The notes under the pieces were generated by a model, which was not told the origin of the DNA, did no database searches, and worked only from the letters and a program-made list of their open reading frames with translations. The position numbers were made by a program, and so were the translations under genes. Below are positions 1-11,518 of a DNA stretch of 64,000 nt, one piece after another (position 1 is the stretch's first letter; every line of letters begins with the position of its first letter). The DNA is from Laetiporus sulphureus 93-53 (lineage: Eukaryota > Basidiomycota > Agaricomycetes > Polyporales > Laetiporaceae). The stretch covers positions 83,820 through 147,819 of the forward strand of contig NW_024468547.1 in assembly GCF_001632365.1 (NCBI RefSeq), written 5' to 3'.

Positions 1-848
1 CGGTTATGAAGGAATCAGAAAGTCCAGACGCCAACGGCTGAGGATGGTGGAAGAAGCCCAAGGATAAGGAACGCTGTGTTTCGGGCTAGTCGAACGGCGA
101 CGGCATTTATATCTTCGGAATCTGGGCTCGCGCTACTTACGTTGGACGTCTTCGGGATAGCTCACATATGAGCGTTAATGAAGTTGATCATGACACGCCG
201 TAGAAACAGAGCCGACGGGAGGGGAATGAGCTGGCCACGATAGGGTCGAAATTGCGCTGATGCGAATGCCATGGCGACTTGGGCCGTCTGGGCCGCGCAG
301 AGCGACCGGAAAAGTTAAGAGGGATGCGCCGCAGGTGGGAGAATCGCCAAAGGACGCAGTGTCGTGCATACATTTCTCTGACAGCGAAGGCGAGAAGCAG
401 CGGACTAGCCGCATGTCCCTTGCACGTGCTGCTTATTCCGTATCTCCGCCCTTTCTGATGGCCTTGCTCGCGTTGCGAACAGCACCAGGCGGAATCCTCA
501 AACCAGTTTCGCTTGGTCGTCGGCTCGCACGAGAGTTGCAGAGAGGCGACCTGGGGCCTGCCATCATCACCGGCGCTCGGCGTTAAGCGCGATCCTCTGA
601 CACTCATTCAGCATTCGGCTTTGCCACAGGAGGGTTCCGAGTCCGTCATGAAGAGTGTCAATCGCAAGACTACCGATCTCCCTGTGAGATACATGTGGAT
701 CGATAGTGCATCATCAGATCCGTCAAATTTGACAGCAGAGCCAACCTTGTATAGGCGATATCCTATGTGACAGCCTGCGGCTGAGCAGTCTCCGTCATAG
801 ATATCGGCACCGCATGTTCAGCGTCCAAGACATCACGCACAAAGGGGA
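1..848. other. No gene recognised
   Basis: Short overlapping open frames occur on both strands (longest about 139 codons, minus strand 188-607), but none has a recognisable domain, splice structure or promoter. The stretch is probably intergenic, or the edge of a gene lying outside the window. Confidence 0.5.
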
Positions 849-1505
849 TCATAGATGCCTCTCGGAGATCTCGACAGTGTCTTCATCGACAACATCGTCC
901 TTGAACCAACGCTCCTCTTCGGTGATAGCCACGTCGTTTCCGCTCATCTGACGTTTGCGCATGAGGCCATCCTCGGCAAACGTCCAATCCTGCAGCGGAC
1001 ACGCGGATCAAATTATGATCAAATTTACGGAACGGGATGACATCCGTTCATACCTCCAGCCCGTAGCAGCGGTACCACTGCTTGCTTCCATTCGCCTTAA
1101 CTTCATACCACTCGTAGAAGAACTGATGAATTTGCTTGTCATTATGCACGCATCATTCGATTCACGTCAGGACCCGATTAACTCACCTGTACGGCAATTT
1201 TGTTGTCCGTAAACGCAAAGAGCTCCTTCCGCAGTCTGTATCCGTCCTCCTTTTCCCATTTCTTGGCGAGGAATTGCACGATTTCCTCTCTGCCCTTGAG
1301 GAACTGGTCTCTATTGCGCCAGATCGTGTCCGGCTGTGCGGGTTCGTGAGCTGGAGAGCACACCCATGCGGCTCTCACCGACTTGCCGTGTATGCGAGCG
1401 CGACTTTCGCGGGATCACGAGTGTTCCACAAATGCTGCGCCGCTTTTACCTTCTGCAGAGCCGTTGCGGCCGTGAACGGAGGCCTCAAGCTAGCATCCGC
1501 ATGAG
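849..1505 (-). CDS. DUF1348 family protein (NTF2/SnoaL-like fold)
   Basis: Small cytosolic protein of the DUF1348 family, whose members have a cone-shaped NTF2/SnoaL-like fold. The biochemical role is not established. Conserved blocks appear in order on the minus strand: a [20 protein letters not shown] segment, [59 protein letters not shown] and [19 protein letters not shown], ending SERHL-stop. Exons I can place are 1122-1054 (23 codons) and 989-849 (47 codons with stop), both phase 0 with GT-AG borders, plus an exon ending at 1187. The junction near 1351-1382 is unclear: the only in-frame GT-AG intron there is about 32 nt, so a small frameshift is possible. The start codon is also unresolved (1495-1560 region). 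Family length is about 150 residues, which fits. Confidence 0.82.
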
Positions 1506-2385
1506 TCGAATAGGCGACAATTGACTGCGAGCTGCCTCGTATATCGCGGAGTCCATGGATGACACGAACATCACAGCGTGCTCCTTGCGCCACTCGCGCG
1601 CTGCGTATCATCGTCGAGTATCTGTGCATGTGAAGCCCAGCAGCAATATGAACGAAGATGAAGTGATGCAAAGTTGCTCGAGCTTGAAGGAGATAGGAGG
1701 TCAGAATCACCGGTAGCCCCTATCAGGTGGCCGGGGTTTTATGGCGCAAAAGGATCGAGCGGGAAGAATGCCTCAAGTCGGAAGCATTTGGATCGCCACG
1801 GGTGCTGGGAAACGCTGCACGAGTCAGCATTGGAGGCGTTACGGTTTCACGTTGAGCTAAGTTAACATCCACGCTTGCCGCGTTCACCGACTGACCCAGC
1901 CAGCACCTGGCACACCATTCGTGCTGACCGCAGCGATGGTCGGGGTTAGCTACTACGTCACCATGCAAAAGCGGAAGAACGTGGTCACGAGCTGCGTTTG
2001 TTGGGGAGGGACTCGGCGACACTGATCTCTAAGGACTCTGTGAATGTTTGTAGATGCTGAGTATGAACAGTAAATGGAAGATGGACTGATGTTGACGAGC
2101 AATGGGAAGATAATCCCGTTTATTCGACTATTTTTCGCAGTCGGGGGCGGAGGGCGCGTTGGCGGTGGGAGACAGAAAAGGCAAGATCGTGCGCGGGCCA
2201 CACAGGGGATATTTGTGACTGCTTTTTTCGTGACAAATCCTTCCAAATGTGGTTTAGTATCACCAAATCTGGACATAAATGGGAATTTAAGGATGCTAAA
2301 TGGCATTTATAAATGAATCAGAGGACGAGCAATGCCGGCATCGCTCTGTTGCGTTGTGAGTTCTGGACATTCTTTGCCCCTGGTG
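1506..2385. other. Intergenic, nothing recognised
   Basis: Open frames of 60-117 codons on both strands overlap one another and show no known motif. A G-rich stretch lies around 2140-2170. Confidence 0.45.
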
Positions 2386-2505
2386 CTTGTACATGTGGCC
2401 GGTCATCGGGGAAGGCAGCTATGTCAGCACTATGCTTTGTCAGATGTCGACTGCTGTCGCAATCGCTGAAGAGCATGGGGGCTGTTGATATATATAAATG
2501 AAGCA
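2386..2505 (+). promoter_or_regulatory. Core promoter of reductase copy 1
   Basis: A TATA element followed by AAATGAAGCA lies at 2489-2505, about 95-110 bp before the ATG. The same TATAAATGAAGCA block precedes copies 2 and 3. Upstream, TATGTCAGCACT (2420-2431) is a degenerate version of TACGTCAGCGCT seen before the other two copies, and it is followed by a shared stretch around TGTCAGATGTCG. Conservation between paralogues supports a regulatory role; the binding factor is not known. Confidence 0.6.
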
Positions 2506-2597
2506 TGACAAACCACATCGTGATGAAGATTGCTTCACTCTTTCGTTTGAACAGACCCGATACCAAACGGAGCGCTGCGAGCTCCTGAAATCGCGTA

Positions 2598-4237
2598 ATG
2601 GCTCCTGTAAGAAACGGACGCGTTCTCTTTAACGAGATACCTTCAGGTACGTGACAGTCGCACCTGTATTCAGCAGGCCCGACCGTGCCCCCCACGCAGG
2701 CTACCCCGATCCAGCCAGGACAACAGTCTACGATCAATCCAAGATCCTCGACCTTGAGAAGGAGCCCCTCGAGGGCGGTTTCCTCGTCAAGACCCTTGTG
2801 CTCTCCATCGATCCGTACATGAGGGGCAAGATGCGTGACGCCAGCATCGGAAGCTATTCGGTGCGTGTGCATTCCCCAATTTTATTCTAGCTCGCTGCTG
2901 GACAGACGTACGTAGCGTCCGTATCTCATCGGAGAGCCGTGAGTCTCTTTATGAAGGGGGGGGTGATTCATGTTGACGTTGAATGCGCGCAGATTGACCA
3001 GCTATGGCGTCGGTGTGGTGCTGCGCTCCGAAAATCCATCTATCAAGCCCGGCGATCACCTCTATGGTAGTTACCGTACGTGTTAACGCGGTCACTATCT
3101 GTACATCCGATTCTGATGTTTCTCCTTCGCATGTTATTGTGGTCATGTCGACCAATTTGTCGTGAATGTGATAGCCTTCCAAGAATACCTTGTTGCCAAG
3201 GATGCGAAAGCCTTCAGCGTGCTGGAGAATAAGGAGAAGCTTCCGTGGTCCGTGTACGTTGGCGTCTTGGGCATGCCAGGTCCGTTCGTTCCCTTTGGGG
3301 ATCCATTCTTGAGCTACATGAAAGCCGACGTCCAGGTCAAACCGCGCATCACGGATGGAAGGAATTTGCTCACCCCAAGAAGGTGAGCCATCGCACCGGT
3401 TCTTAGCATTTAGCACAGGTGCTGATGAATGCGATCGTGCTCAGGGAGACGTTGTGTTCGTCACCGCTGGGGCAGGTATGTAATCCAGACCGGTGAATGT
3501 GCATTTGCGAGTCTGATCATTGCTGACCTTCCCAGGTCCCGTCGGAGCGTGAGCTTGATTCGCAGGACGAAGTATTCGTAAGAGTACTCATAAGTGCCGC
3601 TTCTCCTTCGCAGTACCGTGATCCAGCTTGCAAAGGCTGAGGGCCTGAAAGTCATCGCATCCGCCGGATCCGAGGAGAAGGTTGATTTCGTCCGTTCGCT
3701 CGGCGCGGATGTTGCGTTTAATTACAAAACGACGAAAACGCTAGACGTTCTCCAGAAGAACGGTCCAATCAACATGTGAGTTGCGAGCGAGGTTAAGCAC
3801 CAATGCATATTGACCGGCGAGATACAGCTATTGGGACAACGTGGGTGGTGAGACGCTCGAAGCGGCACTCGAAGCTGCTGCCGTTGGTGCTCGCTTCATC
3901 GTATGTCCATCTTTCAAGCTGCTCTTCCATCGCTGAACCGTGAGGTGTCTAGGAATGCGGTATGATCTCGGGTTATAACGGCGAGCAGCCGTACACTGTG
4001 AAGAACCTATCCTACATCGTCGGCAAGCAGCTACGCATCTCCGGGTTCATCGTGACGTCCCTGCACGAGAAACACCTCGCGGACTTTCACAAGGAGATTC
4101 CTCGCAAGGTCGCGAGCGGAGAGATTAAGCACAAGGAGGATGTGAGCAAGGGCCTTGAGTCGGTTGGTCAGGCCATCCTGGACGTGATGACGGGGAAAAA
4201 CAAGGGGAAGAAGGTTATTTTGGTGTCTGAGGAGTGA
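2598..4237 (+). CDS. NADP-dependent alkenal reductase / LTB4 12-hydroxydehydrogenase-like, copy 1
   Basis: Medium-chain dehydrogenase/reductase of the zinc-independent leukotriene B4 dehydrogenase / 2-alkenal reductase branch. Relatives reduce the carbon-carbon double bond of enals and enones with NADPH in the cytosol. The start MAPVRNGRVLFNEIP is identical or nearly so in all three copies. Landmarks in order: LVLSIDPYMRGKMRD, NYGVGVVLRS-like segment, FQEYLVAKDAKAFSVLENKE, VYVGVLGMPG, QTAHHGWKEFAHPKK, nucleotide-binding glycine motif GAGPVGATVIQLAKAEG, FNYKTTKTLDVLQKNG, YWDNVGGETLEAALEAAA, ECGMISGYNGEQPY, and the end KKVILVSEE. The frame is cut by about ten small GT-AG introns; intron 1 is 2647-2699. 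One junction (after GSYS, before the SYGVGVV block, 2862-2993) could not be phased with certainty. No disabling change was seen. Expected length is about 340 residues. Confidence 0.88.
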
Positions 4238-4840
4238 GCGCCTGCTGGTTGGCGCGTGAAGGTGCAGTGAATGAATGGATGAAATGTATGAGTTGTATGA
4301 GTTAGCAGCAAATTTCCAAGAACACAGAGTCGAATTCTCGTTAGAAGCCTGAGGAACACTGGCTGTTGGCTGCTATTCTGGTCATTGAAAGCAGGCTGGT
4401 ACAAGCTCACATGACATCAATCATGTGTATTCTATTATGTTCTATCATATAGTCAGAGCCACCGGGGTCTTCCTTACATGCATATATATACTGTACCAAT
4501 GCACTTTGAGGCAAGGCCTCCTAGTCTTGCTATCATCTTTGCTAGGTCAATGTCCACAGAGTCCATAGTCATCTCTATTCAAGTGACCACTTGACTCTTG
4601 AACATCTCATACCACTGTGTGTTCGTTTAAGCACCCCATTGCTCTTTGCCAATGAAGCCATTGTTCTAGTTCACATCCCGGCTCCGTTCATGTTATGTGG
4701 TAGTCAGGCTCGTCCTGCATGGCAAATAATGACTACACTCTTAGTTTACAAAATGTTATTTATTCCCAACTGAACACGTTCACTAAAGGTACACCCGGTC
4801 TATACGGATTTTCCCCATGGAGAGATATTCTGTGTACGCT
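4238..4840. other. Intergenic between reductase copies 1 and 2
   Basis: AT-rich with no supported open frame. It presumably holds the 3' UTR of copy 1. Confidence 0.5.
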
Positions 4841-4854
4841 GCGCTGCGCACGCC

Positions 4855-5144
4855 ACAGACGCGTCCAAGTGTGACAAACGCGCGACACTGTCACATCGGC
4901 GCCTTTTTCAAGAGGACGGTGATTCCGCGATGCGTTAGCGGCCATGCCCAGCACCGGCTCTAGCTTGTGAGTTCTGGATTTTTCCACCATTGCTTGCGGG
5001 CCATGCTGACTGATAATTTTAATTCCGGAATTGATGCGTCATCGCCGACTCATCGGAGTAGGACAACTACGTCAGCGCTCGGATTTGTCAGATGTCGCTG
5101 AAGCGGATGGGCCCCGGCGACGAGCCAACGATATAAATGAAGCA
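4855..5144 (+). promoter_or_regulatory. Promoter region of reductase copy 2
   Basis: This block aligns by eye with the region upstream of copy 3 (11100-11435). Shared pieces include TGACAAACGCGC, GGCGCCTT, a GCACCnGCTCTA stretch followed by TTGTGAGTTC, TGCGTCATCG, TACGTCAGCGCT (5068-5079) and TATAAATGAAGCA (5132-5144). The ACGTCA core resembles a bZIP/CRE half site, which is inference. The TATA box sits about 105 bp before the ATG. Confidence 0.6.
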
Positions 5145-5236
5145 AGTCCGCCCTCGCTTCACTGTTTCACTTCCTTTTTACCTGGAGTCTGATCATCCGA
5201 AATTGAACAACACGCTGCGCGCCCCTGAATTGCGTA

Positions 5237-6883
5237 ATGGCTCCTGTTAGAAATGGACGCGTTCTGTTCAACGAAATCCCTACCGGTACGTGGCAGTCGC
5301 GTCTGTATTCATAACCAGAGGAAACCCGACCATGCCGCACGCACAGGCTACCCCGATCCATCCAGGACGACGGTTTATGATCAATCCCAAACCATCGACC
5401 TCGATAACGAACCCCTCGAGGGTGGTTTCCTCGTCAAGATTCTTGTGCTCTCCATCGATCCGTATATGAGAGGCAGGATGCGTGACCCTAGCATCGAGAG
5501 TTATTCAGTATGTATGCGCCTTTCAATCTGACTCTTGCTGCTGAACAGGCGTATGTGCGCGTAGCCCGCGTATCCCACAGGACAGCCGTGAGTAGCTTCG
5601 TGTGCGTAGGGCTTCCTGCGTATGTTGATGTTGATGCTCGTAGATTGAACAACTATGGCGTCGGTGTGGTGTTACGCTCTGCGAATCCGTCTTTCAAGCC
5701 CGGCGACCACCTCTACGGTTTTTACCGTACGTTTTAATGCGCTCACCACTTGCACATCCTGTTCTGACGTTTCCCCTTCACAACCTATTTTGTCATTTGT
5801 CGCCGCGCCAATAGCCTTCCAAGAGTACTTTGTTGCCAAGGATGCGAAAGGCTTCAGCGTGCTGGAGAATAAGGAGAAGCTTCCGTGGTCGGCATATGTT
5901 GGCGTCTTGGGGATGCCAGGTCCGTTGATTCCTTTTGAGGGCCTCATCCGTAATTTAAATGCATGCCGACATTCAGGTCAAACCGCCCATCACGGATGGA
6001 AGGAACTTGCCCATCCGAAGAAGGTGAGCCATCGCACCGATTCTTAGCAACTTGTGGCATAGGTGCTGATGTAACGCGATCGTATTCAGGGAGATGTTGT
6101 GTTCGTCACTTCTGGAGCAGGTAAGTAATCAGGCCGGTGGATGTGCATTCATGAGTCTGACTGTTGCTGTCCTTTACAGGTCCCGTCGGAGCGTGAGCTT
6201 CATTCATAAAAACAGAGGTATTCGTAGAAGTACTCATCAGCATTGTTTCTCCTTCGCAGTACCGTAATTCAGCTTGCGAAAGCTGAGGGACTCAAAGTCA
6301 TCGCATCTGCCGGATCTGAGGACAAGGTTGACTTCATCCGTTCGATCGGCGCAGATGTCGCGTTCAACTACAAAATGACGAAGGCGCTCGATGTGCTCCA
6401 GAAGAACGGTCCAATCAACATGTGCGTTGCGAGCGAGGTTAAGCGCCAATACCTGTTGACCGGTGACATACAGCTACTGGGACAATGTGGGCGGTGAGAC
6501 GCTCGAAGCGGCACTCGAAGCTGCTGCCGTTGGCGCTCGCTTCATTGTATGTCCGTCTTGTAACGCTTTTCTCCGTCGCTGAATCGTAAGACGTTTAGGA
6601 ATGCGGTATGATCTCGACTTATAACGGCGGCGAGCCTTACTGCGTCAAGAACCTCGTCAACATCGTCGGCAAGCAGCTGCGGATCTCCGGATTCATTGTT
6701 GATAACCTACACGAGAAATGGCTCGCGGACTTTTACAAGGAGATTCCTCCCAAAGTCGCGAGCGGCGAGTTCAAGCATAAAGAAGACATCAGCAAGGGCC
6801 TCGGGTCGGCTGGTCAGGCGATCCTGGACGTGTTGACGGGGAAAAATAAGGGCAAGAAGGTTATCTTGGTGGCCGAGGAGTGA
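5237..6883 (+). CDS. NADP-dependent alkenal reductase / LTB4 12-hydroxydehydrogenase-like, copy 2
   Basis: Second tandem copy, with the same exon pattern as copy 1 and the same predicted NADPH-dependent enal/enone reduction. Exon blocks: MAPVRNGRVLFNEIPT, then GYPDPSRTTVYDQSQTIDL, LVLSIDPYMRGRMRDPSI, LNNYGVGVVLRSANPSFKPG, FQEYFVAKDAKGFSVLENKE, GQTAHHGWKELAHPKK, the Rossmann glycine motif in VTSGAGPVGATVIQLAKAEG, YWDNVGGETLEAALEAAA, ECGMISTYNGGEPYCVKN and the terminus KGKKVILVAEE. All junctions except the one before LNNYGVG phase cleanly as GT-AG introns of about 40-75 bp. A GTGAGT donor at 5588 gives the wrong phase there, so a downstream GTGCGT donor may be used. It is the most intact of the three copies. 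Confidence 0.88.
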
Positions 6884-9035
6884 GTGCCTGCTGGCTGGCG
6901 GGTGAAGTTGCAGTGAATGGAAGGATGAAATGTGTGAGTTAGCATTAGACTGTGTTGCAAAGTGTAGCCTGTAATATGACTCAGTGATTACCTTGAGATC
7001 CAAAGTGCTGAGGACTCTGAGTGGCGCATATATCGAGGTGTGCCAAGTAGTGTATCTCGGGATTACAGCGCATTGGAATGCTTAACATATGATCGCGATC
7101 AGAAATACTCGGAAGATCTTTGCAGCTAGGCTTCAAAATACGGTGGCAGCTTAGCTAGGTACAGTTGTGCTACGAGTCGTGCACATGAAGAACGTGCATT
7201 AACTATTCATTCTGTGTCCAGAAATCGAGCGAAGGGTGAGCGACAACGTGACATAGCGTGGGGCATTATGGCATCGGGGTAGAGGTGGGGCTATAGGGAT
7301 AGCTTCCTAAGTTCAGCGGGCGCTTGCGAGGTGAGATGGAGTGGTATGAACAACCTTGAATACTACGACGGTGTGTGGGGGAGAGGGTTCGGCCGGGCAA
7401 GCACGCGGCTTTTTCCGCCGTGCACGAAGGGTGCTCGGGATCTGGATCGCTGGTGTCCGGGGTCCTGGCATCGGTGGCCAGACTCCTGATTCGCTGACCG
7501 ACGATCCAGGGCTTCCGAGCGCGTCTGGGCCGAACTCTCGAGCGTGAAGTGGCGGCGTAGCAGCCTAACGAGGGAGGCACGACTACACCACCCGACCCAC
7601 AACAGTCGTGCCGCCTCTGCCGCCACGACTCCCCCACACTGGGTCATGTAGAGAAGGATGAGGTATGGTATATAGCGACAGAATCACTCGAACAGACATA
7701 GCGACGGTGTTCTCGCCAGCCACCAGGCGATATGCGAACTACACGGGGCGCCGCACTTGCGCGATGAGAAATCCAAGGTCAACCAGGCTAAAAACTGGGC
7801 ATGATAACCTTGCTGGATCGACATACGCACCAATCCACCATGCACACATGCATACACACTGGCATCAGGCTTTGGTGTTGGAAGGACTAAACCTTATCAC
7901 AAGGGTGCATATGCTCGAGGGTCACAAGAGGGTACGGCGGGCTAGGAGAAGTTTGCCGAGACAGCCGTGCTAGCCATTGTTACACCATTTCTAACACGTC
8001 ATCACAGTGCCAAGGCACACCATTTTCGATAAGCCAGGAATGCAGACTGGCAAGCCAGTTAAACCATGATAGAACGAGTAGCTCGACCATGCCAAGGAGC
8101 AACGAAGGCAGCAACAAGGGTTGTGGGTGTGAGCTTGTATGCAAACTCAGGAACGCCGAAAACAAATCGCAAACTGAGCGGGTCTGAGAAGCCTAGCATC
8201 ACAAATGGTAGGTCTTTCCCTTCAGTGCAGGCAGGAAGACATAGAAGAGAACACATAGGTTCCATATGAAGGAGAAGACGAGATGCTGAATGCCACGGGA
8301 GGTTTGCCAAAGAACGAGGAATCCAGCCGCGGGGACATGGAACAACCGAGTGTAGGCTTCCCGGTCGTGCGCCGTTGTGCCGGCCCGCACAAGAGTTGGC
8401 CGTGAGGTTGTGCTAACAAGAACGAAAGGTTGAAGCTCCACTTCGAGGTGGCAAGACGAGGTAGCTAGACGTCCATAACACCCTGAGAGGCCGGGGTAGC
8501 AAAATTATCTGCAGTTATAACACAGACATGGAAGGAAGGCGAGGCTGAGGCCACGGCAATAATATCGACATGACAAATGGAGTCGTTCGTGTGATGAACG
8601 TGACCACAATTATATGCGACGGTGACACCCATATCGTCGCCCTGAATGATCAGGGAGGTATCCTGGGTGGTCTGGGCATCCGCTGCGTGGGCAGCAAACA
8701 CGAGCATGCCATTATCACCTGACCAGGTTTTGCACCCATCTCACATCCAGCCCCGAGACCCAGCGCCAAGTTACCCGGCAGCAATGGCCCATAACAAGAC
8801 AGATGCTCCGGTCAGTTGACACATCGACCAAAAGCCAAAGGTTCTTCGATGTACTCCTGGGGCATGGCGACCGTTGAAGTTCATAGCATTGCGCTGTATA
8901 ACATGTCCGCGTTCTGCACCCACGAGAAGAACCCGGAGCCTGATAACATATCTGATATGCTTCACGTTCGCAAGGGAAACAGATCATTCCTTAAGGTCCC
9001 ACAAAGAACCGGAACATAGAAACAAAAATTCGAAG
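6884..9035. other. Gene-poor interval, nothing recognised
   Basis: Open frames below about 125 codons occur on both strands (for example 7266-7640 minus) and overlap each other without domain or intron signals. The interval separates reductase copy 2 from the tandem repeat. Confidence 0.5.
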
Positions 9036-9039
9036 TTGC

Positions 9040-9890
9040 TGTGTAAGGCTCCGATGAACAACGCTGGCAACGTCTGCCAGTAACATGATGAGAAACACTC
9101 CTATGATCCTGAAGGCATTCGCCGATGGATGGACGACATGGAAAAAGGCTCCAGTAGACAACGCTGGCAACATCGGCCAGTAATGGTTGGGGAAAAACCC
9201 TACGGACTTGGAGGCACATCCTTATGAACAGACGACATGGACAAAATGCCCCGATGAACAGTGACAGAAAGCCATAAGGTCCAACGATCCAGAAGGCATG
9301 CATCTAGGAACGAACGACATGGAGAAATGCTCCGGCAAACAATACTGCTATGTCTGCCAGCAACGGGTGGAGAAATTGCTCCTACAGACCCAGAGGCACG
9401 CACATATGACCAGATGACGTGGAGAAATGCTCCGACGAACAATGGTTGGCAACGTCGGCCAGCGATGGGCAGAGACACACTCCTACGAACCCAGAGGCAC
9501 ATGCCTGCAGACGGATGACATGGAGAAACGCTCCGACGAATAATTGTGGCAACGTCTGCCAGCGACAGGTGGAGAAATGCTCCTACGATCCCGAACACGT
9601 GCGCCTGCGAATGGACAATGCGAAACATATGCCAAAAAGGGGATGGAGAAAGCTTCGACGATCCCAAAGGCACATGTCCATGAAGGGACGATGCAAAACA
9701 CATGCAGAAAAAGGGAGGGGAAAACGCTCCGACGATCCCAAAAACACGTGTCTATGAACGGACGACGACGGGAGGAGAAATGCTCCGAAGATCCCGAAGG
9801 TATGCACCTATCAATGTATGATGTGGAGAGACACTCCAAAGGACAACACGGAATGGGCGTGCACTCCATGACACAAAGGGGATGGCACGC
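9040..9890. repeat. Degenerate ~100 bp tandem repeat (minisatellite-like)
   Basis: A unit containing GGAGAAATGCTCCGACGAAC, then GGCAACGTCTGCCAGCGA, then CTCCTACGATCCCGAAGGCA recurs with GCTCC anchors at about 9048, 9148, 9248, 9329, 9429 and 9530, that is a period of about 100 bp with one ~81 bp unit. From about 9600 to 9880 the units shorten to roughly 70 bp and degrade. A 100 bp period is not a multiple of three, so the long minus-strand frames crossing it are probably repeat by-products and not a protein repeat. Confidence 0.8.
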
Positions 9891-9899
9891 TCCCAACGA

Positions 9900-11090
9900 A
9901 TGAGTGAGAGAAACGCTCTAACTGATGATATGAAGAGATGGCCTTCGATGACCTAGGATGCTGCATCTTTGCAGCATTAACGCCATATGACGCGAACTTT
10001 GCCGGGCGGGCCGGCCTTCTCAATGACAGATCAGGAAGGGAATAACGTCACAGAACAGCTCAGAAAGCAGCTGCATGGTATGGCATCAAGATACATTCAT
10101 GAACGCATGCGTGCAGGATGTCTGGTGAAGGCCCAGTAGACTCGCAGAAGGAAAACAAAAAAAAAACAACAACAACGGTGAGGGTTTCCTTTGCAGCTGA
10201 TGAGGCATACTGCAATGGCCGGTGAGGTTCCAAAAGATGCACAAGTTGGTGGCCAGCATTAATGAGCAGGCACCCGTCGACGAGGACGCATAAGGACGGT
10301 CGGCCAGTGCGGATGACTATATGCGTGCATATATAAGGTCAGTAGTCCGTCCATGTGCATATAAGACAGGACGGCTGGGAGAGCGTAAGCCGTTTGCCAT
10401 CGCGAAACAGCGTGTGGCATTCGACGCCGCACGAGAGCATTCGCCACCAGCGTGTGCGGTCATTGCCAGCACGGGGGCATTCATGGAGAATCGACGTGTG
10501 CTTGACTTATCAAGTGAGTATATGCGCGCTAGCAAGCACCCGCATGACCTTCAAGAAAGCCTCTCGTGAGGATGAAAAAAAATGCGTCACGAATAAATCC
10601 AGTAAGCTGTGCTGCATTAAAAAGGTTCACGGTAGGGAGTCTCAGCGGCATTCTCTAGTGACTCGGTGCATGCCGGCGAGAAGTTCGATGCCCTCATAGA
10701 TGAAGAAATACTCATCTTCTGGAACGCTCTCGCAGCTAAGGGCACGCCCGTTCGCCTTGGACGCGTTGCGTGTAGTGCGCTCCTCCCCCTTTACGGGTCC
10801 AGTAGTTGCTGTCGGAGTGCAGGCCTTGAGTAGACTTCCCTCTAGCATCTTCCAGCCTTGCTCTGTGGGTCGTGTAAACTCCCAGTTGTGGTACAGGTGC
10901 AATGAAGTGAGAAATAATGAAGAACAGCGAAGAGCAGCTCAGAATAAAGAAACTACGAGATGAGCTGGTAGCGAAGGTCGTGGCGGGTGGGAAGAGACAT
11001 AGCACGTACATCAGCTGAGTGCATCATAGTAAGCAAGCGTTCGGCCCAGCGCTCGTTCCTCGTGCTGGTCCTGAACTTCACATTTCCACC
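9900..11090. other. Gene-poor interval with one possible exon
   Basis: A minus-strand frame at 10902-10642 reads like a protein segment (MHLYHNWEFTRPTEQGWKML at its start), but I do not recognise a family and see no convincing neighbouring exon. The rest, including an A-rich run near 10150-10170, shows nothing. Confidence 0.35.
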
Positions 11091-11099
11091 GCAAGTCAT

Positions 11100-11435
11100 A
11101 AGCGGCTGATGCCCCCAAGTCTGACAAACGCGCTCTACTGGCGCCTTATGAGCGATGTCGATGAGTTCACAGTGCAGTAGCGTACGTGCCTATATGTGCC
11201 ATGCCGGCACCAGCTCTACTGCCTTGTGAGTTCCGAGTCCGGATTTCCTTTCCATAGTTGCTCATCGTCCATGATGACTGATGCATGATGTATGATGGTT
11301 CGGTACTGATGCGTCATCGGAATAGACAGCTATTGTACGTCAGCGCTCAGCTTCATTAGATATTGGATGTTGCTGTCGCAATCGCTGAACAACATGGGCT
11401 CCGACGGTGGTGAGTCGACAATATAAATGAAGCAC
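11100..11435 (+). promoter_or_regulatory. Promoter region of reductase copy 3
   Basis: It contains the same ordered blocks as the copy 2 promoter: TGACAAACGCGC, GGCGCCTTAT, CACCAGCTCTACTG, TTGTGAGTTC, TGCGTCATCGG, TACGTCAGCGCT (11336-11347), TGTCGCAATCGCTGAA (shared with copy 1) and TATAAATGAAGCA (11423-11435). The promoter is better preserved than parts of the gene it serves. Confidence 0.6.
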
Positions 11436-11518
11436 GACAAAAGTCTCTGCGCTCGCTTCACTCTTTCGTTACCTCTTCATCTGAAGGCTGAACACACCCG
11501 ATATTGAACGATCGAGAA

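Noticed and set aside
188..607. 139-codon minus-strand frame at the left edge
   Set aside because: No domain, overlapped by plus-strand frames of similar size, and composition looks random.
7266..7647. Overlapping plus and minus frames in a GC-rich patch
   Set aside because: GC-rich sequence keeps several frames open at once; none has a recognisable protein pattern.
8962..9703. Long minus-strand frames (113 and 167 codons) with repeated PLLADVA / SVSPPVAGRRC-like segments
   Set aside because: They arise from the ~100 bp tandem repeat, whose period is not a multiple of three; there is no start context, introns or known motif.
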